Both the position numbers and the translations under genes were made by a program. A stretch of DNA of 64,000 nt from Prevotella sp. (lineage in GTDB: Bacteria > Bacteroidota > Bacteroidia > Bacteroidales > Bacteroidaceae). The DNA is taken from assembly GCA_017430675.1 (NCBI GenBank), contig JAFRMM010000161.1, positions 1-64,000 on the forward strand. Reading direction: 5' to 3'. The notes beneath the pieces were generated by a model. The model did not search any database and was not told the DNA's origin. It worked only from the letters and a program-made list of their open reading frames with translations. This document shows positions 6,803-13,961 of this stretch, one piece after another (position 1 is the stretch's first letter; every line of letters begins with the position of its first letter).

Positions 6803-8860
6803 ATGAAAAAACTATCCATTATCACCGTACTACTGACAGCCCTACTCATCATAGGTTGTGAGAATAAACCCAGTCAGGAACAGATCACCAGAGGCAACGC
6901 CCTGATAGAGTCGGCCTATAAGAAAAAGAACTATGAACAGATCCAACTGCTGGCCGACAGCCTTGGTCGCACAGACGTGTTGGCTCCTTCCAAAGCCTAC
7001 TACTGGCTGGGGTATGCCAGCGACAGACTGAAGAAGATGCGTATGGCTGAGTTCTACTGGAAAGCATCGTTGGAGGCTGCCGCCAACTCCACCAGTGATG
7101 AGAACACGGATATCTATGCCAAGTCTGCAAGCCGTCTGACTAATCTGCTCAGCGTCAGAGGCGACTATGAGAACGCGTTGAAAATCGCCATCCCCGCAGC
7201 AGAGCGGCTGGAGAAATTGGAGTGCGACACCACCAGCGACTACGTGAACCTGCTCATCTACATCGGCTGCTGTCAGGCGGGGCTCGGCAATTCGGGCGAA
7301 TCGACAGAGGACGGCTTCAAGCGTGCCTACAACAAGCACCTTGAGAATATTGAGAAGAACCATACCGACGAGGCCTACAAGGACGCCATCGCCGGACTGA
7401 TCAACATCGCTTATGCCTGTAACTACACGAAGAACTACAAGGCTGCCCTTAATTGGATATCCCACTTCGGGGAACTGATTGGCGAGTACGAGCAGCGTCC
7501 TAGCACCGACGGCGACTATATCGACAAGCAGGTGGCACGCTTCGATATCTACAAGGCCATCGCCCTGGAAGGGCTCGACATGAAGGACGAGGCTGCACAG
7601 GTGTATGAGAGGTATCTGGAAACGAACTACAGCAAGACCCCTGAGGGACGTATTAACGCCAACGACTACCTCGTGGCCGCCAATCGCTGGGAGGAGGCTG
7701 CCGACAACTACCGCAGCCTTGACACCATGTTGGAGAAGAACAAGGGTATATATACGATGGACGACATCCGGACAATGCTGCTGAAAAAGTATAAGGCCAA
7801 TTTACTCGCAGGGCGCAGGGACTCAGCCATCACCGTCAGTCTCCAGATCAGCAATGCCCTTGACAAAGCCTTCGATCAGGCCAAGCGTATTGATGACGAG
7901 GAACAGGCTACCATTGTTCAGAAAGTGGAACAGATGACCAACCAGAGGGCCAAGGATGAGCGTATGAAGGCATGGGGGATGCTGGGCGTGTTGGGACTGG
8001 TGATACTGGGTTTCATTATCTACTTCATTTTCAGCCGCCGTTCCAAACTGATGATGAGGGAAGCCTACCAAGACCTGCAGGAAGAGTCAGAACTGCTGGA
8101 GAAGAGGACGACTGATAAATCGCGTGCTGAAACAGAGCACCGTATTACACGCAGCATCCAACAGAGGATGGTTTCGCCGACACTACCACAATACCCTGGA
8201 CTCGGACTCAGTGCCATGCTTATCACCAGCGATGGTGTCAGCGGTGACCTCTACGACTGTATGATACGCGACGACAAACTCTTCTTCTGCATCGGTAACC
8301 CCGCAGAGAAAGACGTAGAGTCATCAATGCTCTCCGGCATGGTATGGGCGCTGTTCCGTAATATCGCGTGCCACGAGGATACACCTGAGGTAATCATCAC
8401 CCTCATCAACAAGGCCCTCACCAACAACAGCGACAGCCAGATGGGCGTATCGATTTTCGTGGGCGTACTCGACCTGAAGAAAGGTGTTCTGTCGTACTGC
8501 AATGCCGGCTATCTCACACCGATGCTGTTAGATCAGGAGGTGAATCTTCTGGCCGAAGAAGAAGATGAGCACAATAACCTGCCTGTGGGCATGAAGTCCA
8601 ACTATAAATACACGACGGAAGAAGTGTTCCTCGACAAAGGCGTGACGCTCTTCCTCTATACCAACGGACTTGCCAAGGCCAAGAACAACCACTCCAGACA
8701 GTACGGTAACAAGATGGTTCGCGGCGCTGCCCTGCAGTCCATGAAACTGAACCCGAAACCAGATCAGTTCCTGGATGGTATGCGCGAAGCCATCGAGAAA
8801 TATACTGGTGACACACCACAGGACTGCGATATGACAATGCTCGTCATCCGCAGGTCATAG
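6803..8860 (+). CDS. TPR lipoprotein with a degenerate SpoIIE-type phosphatase domain
   Basis: A 685-residue protein. It starts with a lipoprotein-type signal (LLIIGCEN, Cys19), then helical TPR-like repeats (about 25-370), one membrane helix (about 392-412, GMLGVLGLVILGFIIYF), a short coiled linker with Arg-rich IQQRM, and a C-terminal SpoIIE/PP2C fold (about 450-685). Of the usual acidic metal ligands, D482 (SGDLYD) and D676 (DCDMTML) are present. The Asp of the DvsG motif is N499 (IGNP) and that of YTDG is N621 (YTNG). It may therefore be a weak or inactive phosphatase that binds a partner. In the family these proteins control anti-anti-sigma switches; no such partner is adjacent. Confidence 0.8.
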   Translation: MKKLSIITVLLTALLIIGCENKPSQEQITRGNALIESAYKKKNYEQIQLLADSLGRTDVLAPSKAYYWLGYASDRLKKMRMAEFYWKASLEAAANSTSDENTDIYAKSASRLTNLLSVRGDYENALKIAIPAAERLEKLECDTTSDYVNLLIYIGCCQAGLGNSGESTEDGFKRAYNKHLENIEKNHTDEAYKDAIAGLINIAYACNYTKNYKAALNWISHFGELIGEYEQRPSTDGDYIDKQVARFDIYKAIALEGLDMKDEAAQVYERYLETNYSKTPEGRINANDYLVAANRWEEAADNYRSLDTMLEKNKGIYTMDDIRTMLLKKYKANLLAGRRDSAITVSLQISNALDKAFDQAKRIDDEEQATIVQKVEQMTNQRAKDERMKAWGMLGVLGLVILGFIIYFIFSRRSKLMMREAYQDLQEESELLEKRTTDKSRAETEHRITRSIQQRMVSPTLPQYPGLGLSAMLITSDGVSGDLYDCMIRDDKLFFCIGNPAEKDVESSMLSGMVWALFRNIACHEDTPEVIITLINKALTNNSDSQMGVSIFVGVLDLKKGVLSYCNAGYLTPMLLDQEVNLLAEEEDEHNNLPVGMKSNYKYTTEEVFLDKGVTLFLYTNGLAKAKNNHSRQYGNKMVRGAALQSMKLNPKPDQFLDGMREAIEKYTGDTPQDCDMTMLVIRRS

Positions 8861-8867
8861 AAACAAG

Positions 8868-8895
8868 AATCCCCAGCCGTCAAATGCTGGGGATT
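8868..8895. terminator. Bidirectional hairpin between convergent genes
   Basis: Arms AATCCCCAGC and GCTGGGGATT flank an 8-nt loop between the SpoIIE-like gene and the convergent OmpH gene. The minus-strand side is followed by TCTTGTTTC, the plus side is not T-rich. Confidence 0.6.
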
Positions 8896-8917
8896 ACTGT
8901 ATCTGAGTGTGTCAGGA

Positions 8918-9532
8918 TTATTTCTTCTCTTCCTTTTTGGGCTCTTCGTCCTTCTTGGCAGCGGGCTTGTAACGTTTGTTCAGACCGTTGATCACATCGT
9001 TGGTGATGTCATATTTCTTATTGGCCATGAGAATGTTATCACCGGCCTTGGAAAGAATCAGGTCGTACTGCTTGTCCTTGTTATAGGCTGTGAGGAAGTT
9101 CTGCAGAGAATCGCGCAGAGCATCATTGAACTTAGCCGTCTCTGTGGCAAGTTCATTCTCCAGACGAGCCTGCAGTTCCTGAAGGTCACGCTGCTGGCGC
9201 TCGATGGCGGCCTGCTGACTGGCAGCCTGCTCACGGCTCGTGAAACCGTTGTTGTTCAGTTTCTGCTGGAAGTTGTTCACGGCGGCCTGCAGGGCGTTAC
9301 CCTTCTGCGTCAGCGTATTGCGGGCATTGTTTGACTTCTTCTGGAGCGTTACACTGTAATCCTTGGCGAAGTCGTACTGGGTCATCAGGGAATCCACCTC
9401 GACATAGGCAACCTTCATACCAGATGCGGAGGCGTCACCAGCGGCAGGCTGTTCGTCCATTTTTGAACTTGCATTGTTGCACGATACCATCATGGCTGCG
9501 ATGGCAAGTGCTGAGAAAACGTACTTTTTCAT
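8918..9532 (-). CDS. OmpH/Skp-like lipoprotein chaperone
   Basis: A 204-residue exported protein with signal MKKYVFSALAIAAMMVSC, the Cys suggesting lipidation. After a short disordered region comes the OmpH-like core: VAYVEVDSLMTQYDFAK, a long coiled coil rich in Gln and Ala (about 70-150), and a C-terminal YDLILSKAGDNILMAN strand region. The tail is Lys/Glu-rich (EEPKKEEKK). Skp-family proteins hold unfolded outer-membrane proteins in the periplasm. A lipidated form suggests membrane tethering. It follows a 68-residue membrane protein gene with a 30-bp spacer made of ATTAA-type repeats. Confidence 0.85.
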   Translation of the reverse strand: MKKYVFSALAIAAMMVSCNNASSKMDEQPAAGDASASGMKVAYVEVDSLMTQYDFAKDYSVTLQKKSNNARNTLTQKGNALQAAVNNFQQKLNNNGFTSREQAASQQAAIERQQRDLQELQARLENELATETAKFNDALRDSLQNFLTAYNKDKQYDLILSKAGDNILMANKKYDITNDVINGLNKRYKPAAKKDEEPKKEEKK

Positions 9533-9562
9533 TTTATTTTTCTATTAATTAATGTTTAATCT

Positions 9563-9769
9563 TTAATGTTCATCGACAGCGAACTTGCTCTTCGTGCGCA
9601 TTTCACGATCCTGATCCATCACACAGTGGATACCCCGCTCTTTCATTGCCTCGGAGTCGTGGATATGCTGCGAAGAAAACTTCCCATTCTTACGGAAAAT
9701 CAGTTTCACGCAGAAAAAAGCCATTCCTATAGCAATTATTAACGTGCTGATGAGCAGAGTTTCAATCAT
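9563..9769 (-). CDS. Small single-pass membrane protein
   Basis: A 68-residue protein starting at ATG 9769 (MIETLLISTLIIAIGMAFF). Residues 4-24 are a membrane helix, followed by KLIFRKNGKF and a hydrophilic tail with HIHDSEAMKERGIHCVMDQD. The Cys/His/Asp-bearing tail could bind a metal, but that is a guess. It is conserved-looking rather than a chance frame: it has its own TACCTTTG box at 9800-9807 and sits in operon with the OmpH-like gene. No function can be assigned. Confidence 0.65.
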   Translation of the reverse strand: MIETLLISTLIIAIGMAFFCVKLIFRKNGKFSSQHIHDSEAMKERGIHCVMDQDREMRTKSKFAVDEH

Positions 9770-9775
9770 TTTTCG

Positions 9776-9783
9776 TAATTTTG
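9776..9783 (+). promoter_or_regulatory. -7 box TAATTTTG for pepD
   Basis: TAATTTTG lies 64 bp before the pepD ATG. It overlaps the leader of the divergent small membrane protein gene, whose own -7 box is only 17 bp away. Confidence 0.5.
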
Positions 9784-9799
9784 CGCTGCAATTCGGCTG

Positions 9800-9807
9800 C
9801 AAAGGTA
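9800..9807 (-). promoter_or_regulatory. -7 box TACCTTTG for the small membrane protein / OmpH operon
   Basis: Minus-strand TACCTTTG, 31 bp before the ATG at 9769. Confidence 0.6.
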
Positions 9808-9846
9808 CGAATTAATTCACGAAATCAGTCAAAAAATACATTAATA

Positions 9847-11307
9847 ATGAATAAAAGTGATTTAAAACCAGCGGTTGTCTTTGCGGAATTTGCGAAGATC
9901 AACGAGATTCCCCGCCCTTCAAAGCGTGAGGAAAAGATGATTGAGTATCTGAAGAACTGGGGCGAGAGCCGTGGACTGGACACGAAAGTCGATGAGACGG
10001 GTAACGTGATCATCCGCAAGCCAGCCACCAAGGGTATGGAGAACCGCAAGACCGTCATTCTGCAGAGTCACATGGACATGGTGTGCGACAAACTCGTCGA
10101 TGTGGAGTTCGACTTCGACAAGGATGCCATCAAGACCTACGTCGATGGAGAATGGCTGACGGCAGAAGGTACGACATTAGGTGCCGACGACGGTATCGGC
10201 TGTGCCATCGAACTAGCCATTCTCGCCTCTGACGAAATTGAGCATGGTCCCATCGAGTGTGTCTTCACCCGTGATGAGGAGACAGGACTGTCGGGAGCCG
10301 AGGGCATGAAGGCCGGTTTTATGACGGGCGACTATCTCATCAACCTCGATTCAGAGGACGAGGGCGAGATATTCGTCTCATGTGCAGGAGGCCGCAACAC
10401 CACTGCCAAGTTTATCTTTGAGCGTCAGGAGGCCCCGCAGGGCAGTTTCTTCCTAAAGGGCTCGCTAAAGGGCCTCGTGGGCGGCCACTCGGGCGACGAT
10501 ATCAACAAACAGCGCGCCAATGCTATTAAAATCCTTGCCCGTTTCATCTTCCAAACAATGAAGCGCTATGAGGGCATCCTGCTGGCCCAGTTCCACAGCG
10601 GCAAATTGCACAATGCCATCCCCCGCGACGGCTACTTCGTGATAGCCGTACCCAATAACCTGAAGGAGAACGTGCGTGCCGACTGGAACATCTTTGCTTC
10701 GGACGTTGAGGACGAATTCCATGTGACGGATACACAAATGGTCTGGAACATGGAAAGCGCAGAGGCAGAACCTGTCATCGACCTGCAGGTGGCCAAGAAC
10801 TTCATCTGGGCTCTGCAGGCCGTCGATAACGGCATCTATGCCATCTGTCAGGATCCCGAACTGAACAGTATGGTGGAGACCTCCAGCAATATTGCCAGCA
10901 TCCACACCTCAGAAACCACCATCGACATTCTGTCGAGCCAGCGCTCTAACGTGATGTCGAACCTTGACAATATGTGCGCCACCATCCAGGCCGTCTTCGA
11001 ACTGGCCGGCGCCGAGGCCATCTCTTCCGACGGCTATCCCGCCTGGAAGATGAAGGCCAACTCTAAACTCCAGGAGATCGTGGTGTCGTCGTACAAGAAA
11101 CTCTTCGGCAAAGCCCCCATCGTTCGAGGCATCCATGCCGGACTGGAGTGCGGTCTCTTCTCCGAGCGCTACCCTAACCTCGACATGGTGAGTTTTGGTC
11201 CCACCTTGCGCTTCGTACACACCCCAGACGAACGTCTGCACATCCCTACCGTCCAGATGGTGTGGGATCACCTGCTTGACGTGCTCAGAAACATTCCACA
11301 GAAATGA
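9847..11307 (+). CDS. pepD: Aminoacyl-histidine dipeptidase (M20 family)
   Basis: A 486-residue cytosolic metallopeptidase that cleaves Xaa-His dipeptides and other dipeptides. M20 landmarks are visible: QSHMDMVCDK (metal His and Asp), TLGADDGIGCAIEL (bridging Asp), TRDEETGLSGAEGM (catalytic Glu-Glu), NLDSEDEGEIFV, and the C-terminal GIHAGLECGLFSER with a metal His. ATG 9847 is chosen because MNKSDLKPAVVFAEF is the usual N-terminus and the upstream extension would cross the promoter. The stop overlaps the next gene as ATGA. Confidence 0.93.
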   Translation: MNKSDLKPAVVFAEFAKINEIPRPSKREEKMIEYLKNWGESRGLDTKVDETGNVIIRKPATKGMENRKTVILQSHMDMVCDKLVDVEFDFDKDAIKTYVDGEWLTAEGTTLGADDGIGCAIELAILASDEIEHGPIECVFTRDEETGLSGAEGMKAGFMTGDYLINLDSEDEGEIFVSCAGGRNTTAKFIFERQEAPQGSFFLKGSLKGLVGGHSGDDINKQRANAIKILARFIFQTMKRYEGILLAQFHSGKLHNAIPRDGYFVIAVPNNLKENVRADWNIFASDVEDEFHVTDTQMVWNMESAEAEPVIDLQVAKNFIWALQAVDNGIYAICQDPELNSMVETSSNIASIHTSETTIDILSSQRSNVMSNLDNMCATIQAVFELAGAEAISSDGYPAWKMKANSKLQEIVVSSYKKLFGKAPIVRGIHAGLECGLFSERYPNLDMVSFGPTLRFVHTPDERLHIPTVQMVWDHLLDVLRNIPQK

Positions 11308-11666
11308 AGTCGCACACATATTATATTATAAGTGGAATATTAGCCCTGCTGCTGTTCGTTTCATGCGGACAGCAGTATCATGCCGAGAATACGGTGGAGG
11401 CTTTTGTGGAAGCGAATATGGAACAGCACGACAAGATCATGCACCGTGACTATGCCGATATCGGAAAGACGCGCCACATTAACGACTCCGTTATCAATGT
11501 CATGCGTCAGCGCGGGGCTCAGGGATTCAAGAAAGACATCACCTACGGACAGATGCCTGAAGGTGACCTCTTTTACCTGAGAATGAGATACGTACTCGAG
11601 GGCGACACCCTGCAAAACACTTTCTACTTGAATCATGAACTGACGGAGGTCATAGCATTCAAATAA
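11304..11666 (+). CDS. Small lipoprotein of unknown function
   Basis: A 120-residue protein with a lipoprotein signal (ILALLLFVSCGQQ, Cys21 or so). The mature part is a compact mixed alpha/beta sequence (VEAFVEANMEQHDKIMHRD; LFYLRMRYVLEGDTLQNTF). Its start overlaps the pepD stop by 4 bp, so the two are translationally coupled. No family is recognised. It could be a periplasmic or outer-membrane anchored accessory factor. Confidence 0.75.
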   Translation: MKSHTYYIISGILALLLFVSCGQQYHAENTVEAFVEANMEQHDKIMHRDYADIGKTRHINDSVINVMRQRGAQGFKKDITYGQMPEGDLFYLRMRYVLEGDTLQNTFYLNHELTEVIAFK

Positions 11667-11692
11667 CTTTTTCAAAAAAAATTGTCGAAAAA

Positions 11693-11724
11693 TTTGCAGA
11701 ATCGAAAAATAAGTCGTACCTTTG
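11693..11724 (+). promoter_or_regulatory. Promoter of the tRNA unit
   Basis: TTTG at 11693-11696 and TACCTTTG at 11717-11724 are separated by 20 bp, matching the Bacteroidetes -33/-7 layout. The first tRNA begins 50 bp further on. Confidence 0.75.
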
Positions 11725-11774
11725 CACCCGCATTTGAGGAGATAACCCCTCGGTTTCTAACACAAAGCATTCTT

Positions 11775-11864
11775 GGAAGGATGGGTGAGTGGCTGAAACC
11801 AGCAGTTTGCTAAACTGCCGTACGGGTTCCCGTACCGGGGGTTCGAATCCCCCTCCTTCCGCCA
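11775..11864 (+). tRNA. tRNA-Ser (GCT)
   Basis: Acceptor arms GGAAGGA and TCCTTCC pair, the anticodon loop reads TTGCTAA between CAGT and ACTG (anticodon GCT, reading AGC/AGU). A long variable arm (TACGGGTTCCCGTA) marks a class II tRNA, and the T arm reads GGGGGTTCGAATCCCCC. The discriminator G is followed by an encoded CCA. Confidence 0.93.
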
Positions 11865-11892
11865 GGGGGCAGACTCCAAGAGAATGCAGCGC

Positions 11893-11964
11893 GGTCGATT
11901 CATCTAATGGTTAGGATACAAGATTCTCAATCTTGGCATAGGGGTTCGATTCCCCTATCGACTA
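11893..11964 (+). tRNA. tRNA-Glu (CTC)
   Basis: Stem CAAGA/TCTTG encloses TTCTCAA, giving anticodon CTC for GAG codons. The D arm (CTAATGGTTAGGAT) and T arm (AGGGGTTCGATTCCCCT) are typical of tRNA-Glu. The 5' GGTCGAT pairs with ATCGACT with a G-T pair at the end. CCA does not appear to be encoded. Confidence 0.9.
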
Positions 11965-11965
11965 C

Positions 11966-11994
11966 AAAAGCCGCTGAATATCAGCGGCTTTTTT
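11966..11994 (+). terminator. Terminator after tRNA-Glu
   Basis: A 12-bp stem (AAAAGCCGCTGA / TCAGCGGCTTTT) with a 3-nt loop runs into TTTTTTG. It may also serve the convergent queA operon on the other strand. Confidence 0.9.
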
Positions 11995-12003
11995 GTTTAT
12001 ACT

Positions 12004-13236
12004 TTATGGTATCAGCAGCGAAGAGTCGCCATAACTGAGAAAACGGAAATTGTGGGAGAGAGCGTAATCATAGATCTTATGCCAGTCGCCTTTGACAAAA
12101 GCACTCACAAGAAGCAGGAGCGTAGATTGCGGTTGATGGAAATTGGTGATGAGCATCTTTACGATCCTGTAGTCGTATCCAGGGGCAATAATAATCTGCG
12201 TACTGCTGTGGAGGACGTCCATATTGTGGGTGTCCATCCAAGATAAAATGGCCTTGAGGCTATCATGTGCCTCACACAGGGGACAGTCTCCGTGTGAGGT
12301 ATAGGGTTCCCATTGGGCGACATGAAGTTGGGATTCTGTCAGATGGGGGTTCTGCATCACCTTCAGCCCCATGTAGTATAGGCTCTCCAGAGTGCGGACA
12401 CTGGTGGTGCCGACGGCTATGGCACAGGCATCATGGGCAATCAACTTCTGGATCGTCTCACGGCGCACACTGATAAACTCGGTATGCATCTCGTGGCCCT
12501 CAATCTCTTCGCTTTTGACGGGTTTGAAAGTGCCTGCGCCAACGTGGAGCGTCAGTTCCTCACGATCTATACCTCGGACATCAAGTTCTGCCAACACCTC
12601 AGGAGTGAAATGAAGTCCCGCCGTTGGCGCTGCCACACTACCCTTGATCTTGGAATAGACGGTCTGATAGGTAGTCTTGTCGCTCTCCTGCGTCTCACGA
12701 TTCAAATAAGGAGGTATCGGTAATTCACCCATTGTATCAATGACCTCTGCAAAACTGACATTACCTGTCCATTCGAAATCGATGCGATGGCTAGTGCCAT
12801 GGAAAGAGCCTCGTGTTGCCTTAACGGTTACTGGTTCTGGGTTATTAGTTATTGTTATCGTTCTTGTCAGCGTGCCTTCCTTCCATTTCTTCAGATTGCC
12901 CACCAGACAATACCACGCACAATGACCCGTGGCCTGGAACATCAGTTCGTAGTCGGAAGGCTCGGCGGGCTCCAGCAGGAACACTTCGATAAGGGCTCCC
13001 GTGTCTTTGCGGAAGTGCATGCGGGCCTGAATGACCTTCGTATTGTTAAACACCATCAAGGATCCCTCCGGCAGATAGTCAGGAAGATGATAGAACACAT
13101 CCTCCCCTACCTCACCCTTGTTGTAGATGAGCAGTTTGGAATGGTCGCGCCGGGCTATCGGAAACTTGGCGATACGCTCGTCGGGCAGCGGATAGTTGTA
13201 CTCGCTGATATGGATATGTCTGGGATCGGACGTCAT
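12004..13236 (-). CDS. queA: S-adenosylmethionine:tRNA ribosyltransferase-isomerase
   Basis: A 410-residue enzyme that transfers and rearranges the ribose of SAM onto preQ1-modified tRNA to give epoxyqueuosine. Recognisable stretches are YPLPDERIAKFPIARRD near the N-terminus, MVFNNTKVIQARM, HVGAGTFKPVKSEEIEGH and TNFHQPQSTLLLLVSAF near the C-terminus. It is longer than the compact 340-360-residue forms, in line with Bacteroidetes homologues. It is the last gene of the moxR-bat unit; its ATG overlaps the PAP2 stop as ATGA. Confidence 0.95.
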   Translation of the reverse strand: MTSDPRHIHISEYNYPLPDERIAKFPIARRDHSKLLIYNKGEVGEDVFYHLPDYLPEGSLMVFNNTKVIQARMHFRKDTGALIEVFLLEPAEPSDYELMFQATGHCAWYCLVGNLKKWKEGTLTRTITITNNPEPVTVKATRGSFHGTSHRIDFEWTGNVSFAEVIDTMGELPIPPYLNRETQESDKTTYQTVYSKIKGSVAAPTAGLHFTPEVLAELDVRGIDREELTLHVGAGTFKPVKSEEIEGHEMHTEFISVRRETIQKLIAHDACAIAVGTTSVRTLESLYYMGLKVMQNPHLTESQLHVAQWEPYTSHGDCPLCEAHDSLKAILSWMDTHNMDVLHSSTQIIIAPGYDYRIVKMLITNFHQPQSTLLLLVSAFVKGDWHKIYDYALSHNFRFLSYGDSSLLIP

Positions 13237-13961
13237 AGGATACAGGATTTTATCAGGGCAAAGACCAGTGTAAAGACCAGGACAACGACAGGGATGTCAC
13301 AGTCTTTGTGCTGATAGCCCGTAGATGTGTATTGCGAGGAGATGAGCCGCCGACCTGAGGTCATGTTACGCGTCAGTCGGTAGAAAAGGAAATAGACAAT
13401 GGTGCCGACGAGGAAACCCCATGTCAGTCCCACGAGGATATCTCCTGGGAAATGAACACCCAAGTAAAGGCGCGTCCAACAGTTTGTCAGTGACCAGGTG
13501 ATCATGGCCGTAGAAAGTAGTCGGCTTCTGATGAGCCAGCAGAAGAATATGGCGATGCTGAATGTGTTGGCGGCGTGGGCGGAGAAGAAACCATACCTTC
13601 CTCCCCTGTAACCATCGACGACATCCACCGCTGCTCCGATAACGGGATCATGCGTAGGGCGCCACCTGGCAACGGTGGGCTTGACGATCAGGTCATCGAC
13701 AGTACCAGCCAACAACACACACAGGCCAGCGGCCCCAAGGATCATCAATACCTTACGGAAGTTCTCATTGTTTCTCAGCACTACAATGAAAAGACTGACA
13801 TAGAGTGGAACCCATGTGATGGCCGTCGTCAGCACATGAGCCATACGGTCGAGGAACAAGGAGTCGCTGCCATTGACTGCCAACAAAGCCTCCCTGTCGA
13901 ATGATTCCAACATCGGCAGCAAGCCCTGGGCTTCCATGAGTATCGTCTGTAGTGCCGTCAT
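13233..13961 (-). CDS. PAP2-family membrane phosphatase
   Basis: A 242-residue integral membrane protein with several hydrophobic helices. The phosphatase signature is complete: KPTVARWRP (KX6RP, about residues 94-102), FFSAHAANT (the central His motif, SAHA in place of SGH) and TRLYLGVHFPGDILVG (RX5HX3D). It probably removes phosphate from a lipid pyrophosphate or lysophospholipid in the inner membrane; undecaprenyl-pyrophosphate recycling is one possibility. The start ATG overlaps the BatDE stop by one base (TGATG). Its place inside the Bat operon is curious and hints at envelope maintenance. Confidence 0.85.
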   Translation of the reverse strand: MTALQTILMEAQGLLPMLESFDREALLAVNGSDSLFLDRMAHVLTTAITWVPLYVSLFIVVLRNNENFRKVLMILGAAGLCVLLAGTVDDLIVKPTVARWRPTHDPVIGAAVDVVDGYRGGRYGFFSAHAANTFSIAIFFCWLIRSRLLSTAMITWSLTNCWTRLYLGVHFPGDILVGLTWGFLVGTIVYFLFYRLTRNMTSGRRLISSQYTSTGYQHKDCDIPVVVLVFTLVFALIKSCIL

